Assembly (NCBI GenBank): GCA_021818565.1
Contig: JAKATV010000323.1
Location: 1 to 6,434, forward strand
Length of the DNA: 6,434 nt
From: Planctomycetota bacterium
Lineage (GTDB): Bacteria > Planctomycetota > Phycisphaerae > WQYP01
Direction: 5' to 3'
The translations under genes were made by a program, and so were the position numbers. The notes beneath the pieces are model-generated. The model did not search any database. It was not told where the DNA came from and worked only from the letters and a program-made list of their open reading frames with translations. Shown in pieces: positions 1 to 5,781 of the stretch (positions within the stretch are counted from its first letter, which is position 1; every line of letters starts with the position of its first letter).

Positions 1-1122
1 AAATATACGGCTGCGAATGCAACCTCAGTTCCGATGTTTGAAATCTTAACTCAGTATCAAAGCCTGCGTTCCGAAATTGAAGCCGCCGTTCGCAGCGTTC
101 TGGATTCAACTGAATACATCGGCGGCGCGGCGCTGAGAGACTTTGAGAGCAATCTTGGACGGCGATTTAATGCGCGGGCCGTAGCGGTATCCAGCGGTAC
201 CGATGCGATCTTGGCATCGCTGATGGCTTTGGGCATTGGCAGGGGTGATAAAGTCATCACCACGCCCTTTACCTTTTTTGCCACTGCCGGGTGTATTACC
301 CGCGCCGGCGCAAAGCCGGTATTTGTGGATATTGATCCGGCCACTTTTCTCATGCGAGCTGATGCCATTTCCGCTGTGGTTGATGCGCAGTGCAAGGCGG
401 TTATCCCCGTTCATCTCTTTGGCCAAATGTGCGAAATGACTCCTTTGGCGGAATTGTGCGGCAAGCTCAACCTGAAAATTGTCGAAGATGCCGCGCAATG
501 TATCGGCGCTACAGACAGCCGTGGGAAGATTCCCGGTGAACTTGGCGGCACCGCGTGCCTGTCATTTTATCCCACGAAAAATCTTGGTGCCGCCGGTGAT
601 GCCGGCGCGGTGATCGTCCGAGATACCGCTTTGGCCGGCCGCCTGGAACAAACCCGGCAGCACGGTGAAACCAGCCGCTACCATCACGCTTTTGTTGGCG
701 GAAATTTCCGTCTGGACGGCATCCAATGTGCGGTGTTAAATGTTAAATTAAAATATCTCGATAAGTGGAACAGTCGCCGCCGGCAAATCGCGGACTATTA
801 TTCCAAGCGTTTTAAGAATACGGACGTGATCGCTCCGGTGGAAATTCCCGGCACCCATCACGTATACCACCAATATGTGGTCCGCATTCCCCGCCGGGAT
901 TCCGCAAAAGAGCATCTGCAAAAGAGGGGCATTGGAAGTGCGATATATTATCCGCGACCGCTGCATCTTCAGGAATGCTTTCAGGATTTGGGCTATAAAG
1001 AAGGTGCCTTTCCCGTCTCGGAACAAGCCTGCCGCGAAGTTCTCGCGCTGCCGGTGTTCCCCGAACTCACCGACGCCCAGATCCAGCATGTGGCCGATAC
1101 GCTGCTGGCCTTTTATAAATAG
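1..1122 (+). CDS. DegT/DnrJ/EryC1/StrS-family PLP-dependent sugar aminotransferase (5' end probably outside window)
   Basis: Fold-type I PLP enzyme of the family that transfers an amino group, usually from glutamate, to a keto-sugar nucleotide for surface polysaccharides or modified sugars; cytoplasmic. Numbering from the ATG at 34, the motifs appear in family order: SGTDA at 54-58 (cofactor phosphate), TTPFTFFAT at 76-84, VFVDIDP at 96-102, EDAAQ at 151-155 (Asp152 near the pyridine nitrogen), SFYPTKNLG at 177-185 with Lys182 as the Schiff-base lysine, NFRLD at 224-228, and a C-terminal LPVFPELTDAQI. The 362 residues are close to normal family length. The frame is open to base 1, no Shine-Dalgarno precedes the ATG, and the preceding Ser-Val-Pro fits the usual family opening (VPxxDLxxQY), so the real start is probably upstream. 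It resembles WbpE/FdtB-like 3-aminotransferases, but the exact sugar cannot be assigned. It ends 60 bp from the convergent GH59 gene. Confidence 0.94.
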   Translation, partial: KYTAANATSVPMFEILTQYQSLRSEIEAAVRSVLDSTEYIGGAALRDFESNLGRRFNARAVAVSSGTDAILASLMALGIGRGDKVITTPFTFFATAGCITRAGAKPVFVDIDPATFLMRADAISAVVDAQCKAVIPVHLFGQMCEMTPLAELCGKLNLKIVEDAAQCIGATDSRGKIPGELGGTACLSFYPTKNLGAAGDAGAVIVRDTALAGRLEQTRQHGETSRYHHAFVGGNFRLDGIQCAVLNVKLKYLDKWNSRRRQIADYYSKRFKNTDVIAPVEIPGTHHVYHQYVVRIPRRDSAKEHLQKRGIGSAIYYPRPLHLQECFQDLGYKEGAFPVSEQACREVLALPVFPELTDAQIQHVADTLLAFYK

Positions 1123-1168
1123 CAAGCTGTCGCGCCGCTGTGGTGCAACGATATATTTCGCTGATGGG

Positions 1169-1191
1169 CCGGGGCTGGTTGCTTACCCCGG
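1169..1191. terminator. Possible hairpin at the convergent gene junction
   Basis: CCGGGG at 1169-1174 and CCCCGG at 1186-1191 form a 6-bp GC-only stem with an 11-base loop. The loop contains the stop codon of the minus-strand GH59 gene (1183-1185). The site lies between two convergent genes, where a bidirectional terminator would be expected. No clear T-tract follows on either strand, so intrinsic termination is doubtful. Confidence 0.25.
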
Positions 1192-3177
1192 ATTTGGCGA
1201 AATGGCGTGGTGCAGGGGGGTAATGGTAAAGTCGCGATACCAGGCATGATTCCAGGACGACGCCAACCCGGCCATGCCGGCGCGGTAGTTCGAGTTTTTT
1301 ACCGACGCTAATTGTTTTGCGTCAAGATAAGCGGATATTGTGCTTCCCTGACAGACCAGCTTGAGGTGATGCCACGACGATCCCAGCGGTGCGACCTTGC
1401 CGTGTGCCAGAAGTTTCTTTACCGCCAAAAGTTGCCACATTCCGTCCGCGTTAATCATCACGCGGTATCCATTGGATTGGTTGAAATGCCAGTTGACATC
1501 CGCTACGCGGTCAATAATTCCCGCACTGCCCACCGCCGGCAGACGAATCTCACAGGCTACCGCGTAATTATGCCAATTTGCGGCACCAATAATGGTGAAC
1601 GGCCGATGCTGATAACTCCAGGGTATTTGTGGCGATGTTATTAGTTGCTCCAGAACATGACCCCTGCCATCCGGCGACCTGACGATATTAAAAGAACCTT
1701 CCTGATCGGCAAAATATCGCGGCATTTCTGCAATATCACCGTGCGACAATGTGGAACTATACGGTAACGGGAACGGTTTGGCCTTTGGAATATCGCTCAC
1801 TTTGCCCCTGTGCTGCCCGGTTGTTGTGGTAATGGAATAGATGGCATGGGGCAGCAATTTCATTGAGACCAAGCCATTGACGGGCGTAAGCTCCGGCTGC
1901 CGCCGGAAATAATTATGTGGCAAGGATCGCCACACATGCAGCGGTACGTTGCCAGGCAGGCCACCGGAGATGCGAATGGCTACCGTTTGCGGTTCGGTGG
2001 CATCTTGCGTTTCAATGATGATACTGAAGTTGTGCCCATGCGGACTTTTTAAGGCAACCACACTGCCGTGACCTCTCAATAACTGGCAGGCCGAGTTCAG
2101 GTATTGCCATCCGGGTTGCGCAAATTGCGTGGTATGGGCGATGGCCCAAATCGGCCCCAATACCCGGAAGTGGCCGCACCATGGCTCATTGGCTAACAAA
2201 GGCCCGTCATCAGCGGCAGGAAGATTATTATAATAGGAGGTATCCAATGCCCAGATAATCGTACGCACCATCCGGCCTTCAATATAATTTCTGTTTAACA
2301 GCTTGGCCATGGTGGCGGTGTATGGTTTGGCTCCGCTCCAATCTTCACCGGACCAAAGTGGCATATGTAGCGCCCGCGCCTGCGGCGTGGACTTATAACC
2401 TGGATAATGCTTACCAATGGCGGAAATTGCTTTGGCAAATGCCGGATTGATCTTCACCTGATGCACCAGGGTATTCCAGTGAAAAAAATCCGCCATTTCA
2501 ATGTGAACGTGCTGCTGCCCGGCGGCATCCAATGCGCGGCGAAGTTTAAGTACCCAAGGAACATCCCACATCCGCTCATTGGCGCAGCCCACATAATTAA
2601 TGCGGATATGATCAAACTTATTCAGACATTGCACCACGCGGGCAATATAATTAGCGTTATCCTGGGAATAAAATTTGGCTGTAAAATCCGTCGCGGCATG
2701 GTGCTTGTCTCCCAACCACCCCGGAGCACCCCATTGCAAAAGCCCCAGACGGATGTTCGGGTTGCGTTTTCGAGCCTGCCGCATGAGCCACGTTTCATAC
2801 CCCCGGCGAAAATACGCCGCCTTGGGATGCTGATATTCCGCGCGTGTGCGGAAATAGGCCGGCTCGGTTCCATCGGTGGAATTCATGTCGCCGCCCAATT
2901 CACACTTAAGATTTTGCAATGCTGCGCCGAAATCAGGCTTGAAGAGATAATTTAAAATTTCATTGCGCTGCTTTTTTGGATAATCCACCAATAGCCGAGT
3001 GGAAGCCCCAGCGCTTTCCCCTCCGATACCTTCAAAAATGCGGCCCGGGCTGCGACCGTCGACTGTGATTAATTGGGCCGCGATTGCGGCCTGCACGCAA
3101 AACATGGCGTTCAGGGCCAGAATGGCCGCTGCCAGCACTAATAATTGTCTTAGAATCTCTTGTGCCTTCAAGGTCAT
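1183..3177 (-). CDS. Secreted GH59 galactosylceramidase (GALC)-like beta-galactosidase
   Basis: 664-residue exported glycosidase that follows the GALC family almost end to end. Residues 1-34 form a signal peptide (hydrophobic core 11-26, likely cleavage after AIAA). The mature start FEGIGGESAGASTRLL (48-63) and LFKPDFGAAL (78-87) match the GALC opening. GGDMNSTDGTEP (95-106), YFRRGYETWLM (122-132) and ARKRNPNI (135-142) belong to the TIM barrel. The expected acid/base is Glu201 in CANERMW, and the expected nucleophile is Glu278 in LWSGEDW. Residues 331-357 (EPWCGHF through HTTQFAQPGW) lead into the beta-sandwich. A lectin-like beta domain runs from about 480 to 655. Length is close to human GALC (about 670-685). 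A retaining beta-galactosidase activity is expected from the family; the natural substrate is unknown, and bacterial GH59 need not act on galactosylceramide. There is no PEP-CTERM tail. The ATG is supported by AGGAG seven bases upstream (3185-3189). Last gene of the minus-strand block. Confidence 0.95.
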   Translation of the reverse strand: MTLKAQEILRQLLVLAAAILALNAMFCVQAAIAAQLITVDGRSPGRIFEGIGGESAGASTRLLVDYPKKQRNEILNYLFKPDFGAALQNLKCELGGDMNSTDGTEPAYFRTRAEYQHPKAAYFRRGYETWLMRQARKRNPNIRLGLLQWGAPGWLGDKHHAATDFTAKFYSQDNANYIARVVQCLNKFDHIRINYVGCANERMWDVPWVLKLRRALDAAGQQHVHIEMADFFHWNTLVHQVKINPAFAKAISAIGKHYPGYKSTPQARALHMPLWSGEDWSGAKPYTATMAKLLNRNYIEGRMVRTIIWALDTSYYNNLPAADDGPLLANEPWCGHFRVLGPIWAIAHTTQFAQPGWQYLNSACQLLRGHGSVVALKSPHGHNFSIIIETQDATEPQTVAIRISGGLPGNVPLHVWRSLPHNYFRRQPELTPVNGLVSMKLLPHAIYSITTTTGQHRGKVSDIPKAKPFPLPYSSTLSHGDIAEMPRYFADQEGSFNIVRSPDGRGHVLEQLITSPQIPWSYQHRPFTIIGAANWHNYAVACEIRLPAVGSAGIIDRVADVNWHFNQSNGYRVMINADGMWQLLAVKKLLAHGKVAPLGSSWHHLKLVCQGSTISAYLDAKQLASVKNSNYRAGMAGLASSWNHAWYRDFTITPLHHAISPNPG

Positions 3178-3254
3178 TTATCGTCTCCTGTATCAGGCGG
3201 CCAAAAAATGGTCATCACCCGTGACACCGCAAACTCGTCAAGCATTTATAAGAT

Positions 3255-3283
3255 ACTATCGGCACTCCGCTCTCATGGGTCAA
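3255..3283 (-). promoter_or_regulatory. Possible sigma70-type promoter for the GH59 gene
   Basis: On the minus strand, TTGACC (3278-3283) lies 17 bases before GATAGT (3255-3260), matching the consensus at 5/6 and 4/6 positions. It sits in the 221-bp gap (3178-3398) between GH5 and GH59 and would leave a leader of about 70 nt before the GH59 start. Three CGAAT copies (plus-strand starts 3305, 3318 and 3334) and a 10-bp palindrome CCGAATTCGG (3333-3342) lie just upstream and could bind a regulator. Consensus match only. No coding sequence was recognised in this gap. Confidence 0.25.
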
Positions 3284-3372
3284 TGCTACGCACGCGCCAA
3301 TCTTCGAATTGTCCGAGCGAATCAACGTGTACCCGAATTCGGCCGGATCAATAATTAATAAATTTGCTGCAA

Positions 3373-3388
3373 GCAGGTCGTGGCCTGC
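3373..3388 (-). terminator. Weak hairpin after the GH5 gene
   Basis: GCAGG (3373-3377) and CCTGC (3384-3388) form a 5-bp stem with a 6-base loop, 10 bases past the GH5 stop codon on the minus strand. The sequence that follows is AT-rich (about 3349-3365 in plus coordinates) but has no unbroken T-run. It may be a weak terminator or an mRNA 3'-end structure, so some read-through into GH59 remains possible. Confidence 0.25.
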
Positions 3389-3398
3389 ATGGCGGATG

Positions 3399-4721
3399 TC
3401 ACCGTGTTAATCCGCGGCGTTTTCCCGATCCCCCAAGCCCTATTGCGGCAAGACCACAAGCCACCGTCACAAAGCTCGCCGGCTCGGGCACCGGGCTGTA
3501 CGCGGGGTTAAAGGTGAAATTAGAGGTCTGATACATCGGCATATCCGCCATGATTTGCGCGTAGGTATCGGTTAGCGGATTTATTTCCGCCATACCCATG
3601 GGATTCTGCATTACGCCCCATGTGCGCAGGCCGGCATTATTCGTAAACTCCTTCCACGGCCACGCCGTCCATGCCATGTGATTCTGATCCAGTTCCGATA
3701 CAACCTGCTTAAATTCGCTGCTGTTGCCGTCGGATTGGATAAGCCCAAATTCCCCCACGTAAGCCGGTATGTTCTGCTGTTTGGCCGTGGCGGCCATGCT
3801 GGTGATAGCATTGGAAAAATCGGCTAACTCCTGGGATTGGCTTGAGGAGGAAAAATCATAAATATGGCCACTGTATGCCACGTTACTCCAACCCATTGAT
3901 GTCGGCGACGGCAGATTATTGGTATCCCAGTAATTGGCCGGCTCCATAAAAATAATATGCTGATCACCGGTATTGCGGACGGAGGTATACAGTTGCTGAT
4001 ATACCGTATCCAAGGTTGCATAATTCGGAGCGCCCACCGGCTCATTGAGAAGGTCATAGCCCGCAATGGTTGAATTCCCCTTATAGTGCTGGGCAATTTC
4101 GCTCCATACCTGCGCCGCCTGATTAATATCCGTTTGGCTGGAAAAAAACTGGTCCTGATTCTGCTGCCCGGTGTCTTCCGATGAGCTTTGTCCGCCGGGT
4201 GCTCCATGCATATCGAGAATAACGTACATGTTCTCCTGACTGGCCCAATTGACGGCTTCGTCGAGCCATTTGAATCCGTCCTCATTGGGATCGGTGAACA
4301 TGGAGGCTTCAAAAGGGATTCTAACGGTATTAAATCCATCTTGATGCATGAGGGAAAAATCATTTTGGGTAATCCAATTGCTGCGCCAAGCTGTGCGAAT
4401 ATTCTCCATGTCGGTTGTTCCAAATCGACTTTGCAGCGTATTCCACAGAGTGTAAGCATCGGGGATATTCGTGCTGTTGAAGGGAATCATGGACATTTCC
4501 GGCACCAGCCATCCACCCAAATTGACTCCCTGCAATTGCACCGGAACCGTCGGATCATTAACGGTTACGATGTTGGTGCCATTGACTTCCAGGCTCGGTG
4601 CCGCCGCATAAAGCCCCATTGTTGTCATTAATGAAACGCTGATTGCCGCAAACAACGATAATCTTCCGGTGCTTGGCAGTAGCCCGGAATGCGAAAACGT
4701 TTGACGTGATAAGTTAGCCAT
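3399..4721 (-). CDS. Secreted GH5 glycoside hydrolase (cellulase/beta-glucanase type) with PEP-CTERM sorting tail
   Basis: 440-residue retaining beta-glycosidase of clan A. A signal peptide with a long N-region precedes a hydrophobic core at 21-38, with likely cleavage near AAA at 39-41. GH5 landmarks follow in order: GVNLGGWL (65-72), Arg134 in NTVRIPF, His172 in LDMHGAPGG, acid/base Glu227 in LLNEP, His286/Tyr288 in SGHIYDF, nucleophile Glu324 in YVGEFG, and Trp354/Trp356 in AWPWKEF. The pattern GVNLGGWL plus LDMHGAPGG recalls the exo-beta-1,3-glucanase-like branch (GH5_9), but cellulase or mannanase activity cannot be excluded. The tail 411-440 has VPEPAS, a short hydrophobic stretch and KRRGLTR, the PEP-CTERM signature recognised by exosortases, so cell-surface or matrix delivery is expected. 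The ATG is supported by GAGGG (4731-4735) nine bases upstream. A strong terminator abuts this site. The GH59 gene follows after 221 bp. Confidence 0.94.
   Translation of the reverse strand: MANLSRQTFSHSGLLPSTGRLSLFAAISVSLMTTMGLYAAAPSLEVNGTNIVTVNDPTVPVQLQGVNLGGWLVPEMSMIPFNSTNIPDAYTLWNTLQSRFGTTDMENIRTAWRSNWITQNDFSLMHQDGFNTVRIPFEASMFTDPNEDGFKWLDEAVNWASQENMYVILDMHGAPGGQSSSEDTGQQNQDQFFSSQTDINQAAQVWSEIAQHYKGNSTIAGYDLLNEPVGAPNYATLDTVYQQLYTSVRNTGDQHIIFMEPANYWDTNNLPSPTSMGWSNVAYSGHIYDFSSSSQSQELADFSNAITSMAATAKQQNIPAYVGEFGLIQSDGNSSEFKQVVSELDQNHMAWTAWPWKEFTNNAGLRTWGVMQNPMGMAEINPLTDTYAQIMADMPMYQTSNFTFNPAYSPVPEPASFVTVACGLAAIGLGGSGKRRGLTR
3402..3491 (-). other. PEP-CTERM sorting signal of the GH5 enzyme
   Basis: Encodes residues 411-440: the VPEPAS box, a roughly 15-residue hydrophobic segment rich in Ala, Gly and Leu, then basic KRRGLTR at the extreme C-terminus. 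This three-part layout marks substrates of the exosortase system. The hydrophobic segment is short and glycine-rich, but all three parts are present. Confidence 0.85.
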
Positions 4722-4735
4722 GATGGGTATCCCTC

Positions 4736-4785
4736 AAAAAAGGTAAAAAAAGAGCCGGCTTGTATGCTGCTGTACAAACCGGCTC
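4736..4785 (-). terminator. Strong intrinsic terminator between the pseudopilin and GH5 genes
   Basis: On the minus strand a 13-base arm GAGCCGGTTTGTA (4773-4785) pairs with TACAAGCCGGCTC (4752-4764) around an 8-base loop (4765-4772). The stem is complete on this strand with one G-U wobble; on the plus strand the same position is a C-A mismatch, so the element is built for minus-strand RNA. Seven T (4745-4751), then ACC, then six more T (4736-4741) follow. It begins 42 bases past the pseudopilin stop and ends exactly at the GH5 Shine-Dalgarno (4731-4735). Confidence 0.9.
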
Positions 4786-4827
4786 CACGACATCTGTGCG
4801 ACCCGCTGGCACGCGCGGCGGAGATTA

Positions 4828-5733
4828 TCAGTTAGGGTCAGTAATGGCAACATTCTTGGATTGCCAATTGGGTGACCATCGAAGCTGCCAGAGCTTGCCC
4901 AGCGGGATATGTTCCGCGTGGCCGTCGCCAAAGACCATGTTAATTGCCATTCCGTGGCGGTTTAAACAGGACTGTTGCATCATGCCGGGCGGTGCGGGCA
5001 CTTGGAATGTGGGAGGTTCATTCGACATGTTGTTGCCGTTCAAATTTCCCGGAACCGCGTCGGTCCACAGCGGGAAAGTGTCTACCCATGTGCAATCACC
5101 AAAGAGAGGCACTGCGCCATTGACATCCGCCTTGGGCCAGAAGTAAGAATTCACGCTATAGCCAGACTGGTAGCTGGCTAGATTTTGGCAAATATAGCTA
5201 TGCAGACCTTGTCCGGGCGCGGGGTTGTAAACCCATCCGTTCATGCCATAGCTGCATATCCAACCGCCCTGTGGATCATTGCCGTCGGCGTTCCACTGCC
5301 GCCAGGCGTAAGTTGACGATCCCGGTCCCCATGATCCGGGAATGTTCCCGGAGTTATTTGTCACCGGACACGTCATAATGGCTTTTACGCCGGCCGGTTC
5401 AGATAATTCCGTCGTACCCGGCAGGTACGGAATGTGCTCACTAGTTAGATAAGGTGCGATTAATCTTGTCCAGCCTTCGTTGTATTGTGCGGCATCCTTG
5501 CCGGTGGTGCCATAGAACGGATAATCCCATGCGTAAGGCATCACCTCACCGCGGTTGGCGTCGCTATATTCAATGTAGCCTTGGCCCAGAACTCGCAGGT
5601 TTGAAAGGCACACGGTACTAAGGCCATCCGCCTTCGCCGCTGCCAACGCGGGCAGCAAAAGCGCAATCAGCAGTGCAATAATGCTGATTACTACCAGCAG
5701 TTCAATAAGGGTAAAACCACGATGAGATTTCAT
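4828..5733 (-). CDS. Pseudopilin-like protein: prepilin-type N-terminal cleavage/methylation domain and H-X9-DG domain
   Basis: 301-residue protein with a textbook type IV prepilin N-terminus. A short basic leader MKSHRG is cut after Gly6, with Phe7 as +1 and Glu11 as the conserved +5 glutamate, followed by a hydrophobic helix to about residue 33. The body is a Gly/Trp/Asn-rich globular domain with SYGMNGW (161-167). It ends with His260, nine residues, then Asp270-Gly271 (the H-X9-DG motif), followed by HAEHIPLGKLWQLRW. This combination defines a family with many paralogues in planctomycete-like genomes, usually labelled type II secretion or DUF1559-like. The role of single members is not known; pilus-like or secretion-associated surface proteins are the usual guess. 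AAAGGAG seven bases before the ATG (5741-5747) fixes the start. It lies 48 bp after the PEP-CTERM gene, with no terminator seen between them, so the two are probably one transcript. Confidence 0.92.
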   Translation of the reverse strand: MKSHRGFTLIELLVVISIIALLIALLLPALAAAKADGLSTVCLSNLRVLGQGYIEYSDANRGEVMPYAWDYPFYGTTGKDAAQYNEGWTRLIAPYLTSEHIPYLPGTTELSEPAGVKAIMTCPVTNNSGNIPGSWGPGSSTYAWRQWNADGNDPQGGWICSYGMNGWVYNPAPGQGLHSYICQNLASYQSGYSVNSYFWPKADVNGAVPLFGDCTWVDTFPLWTDAVPGNLNGNNMSNEPPTFQVPAPPGMMQQSCLNRHGMAINMVFGDGHAEHIPLGKLWQLRWSPNWQSKNVAITDPN

Positions 5734-5781
5734 AACAATACTCCTTTTTCCAACATGTCCTTCGCCGGCACAACTAAATCG

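Noticed and set aside
2407..2955. 182-codon open frame on the plus strand inside the GH59 gene
   Set aside because: It is antisense to well-supported GH59 coding sequence, its product has no recognisable motif, and no Shine-Dalgarno was evident.
1183..3177. GH30 (glucocerebrosidase-like) assignment for the large glycosidase
   Set aside because: GH30 shares the barrel plus beta-sandwich plan, but the segments TDGTEP, RGYETWLM, LWSGEDW and HTTQFAQPGW and the C-terminal lectin-like domain are specific to GALC/GH59.
2999..3358. Plus-strand frames spanning the GH59 start and the GH5-GH59 gap
   Set aside because: They cross the GH59 signal peptide and its Shine-Dalgarno in antisense and show no motif or ribosome binding site of their own.
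3824..4459. 211-codon frame on the minus strand overlapping the GH5 gene
   Set aside because: It lies wholly inside the GH5 gene in another frame; the product is low in coherent motifs, while the GH5 frame carries every catalytic residue.
3399..4721. Endoglycoceramidase reading of the GH5 gene, tempting beside a GALC homologue
   Set aside because: Endoglycoceramidases carry a different motif after the LDMH segment; LDMHGAPGG and GVNLGGWL point to the glucanase-like GH5 branch. A joint glycolipid pathway is not supported.
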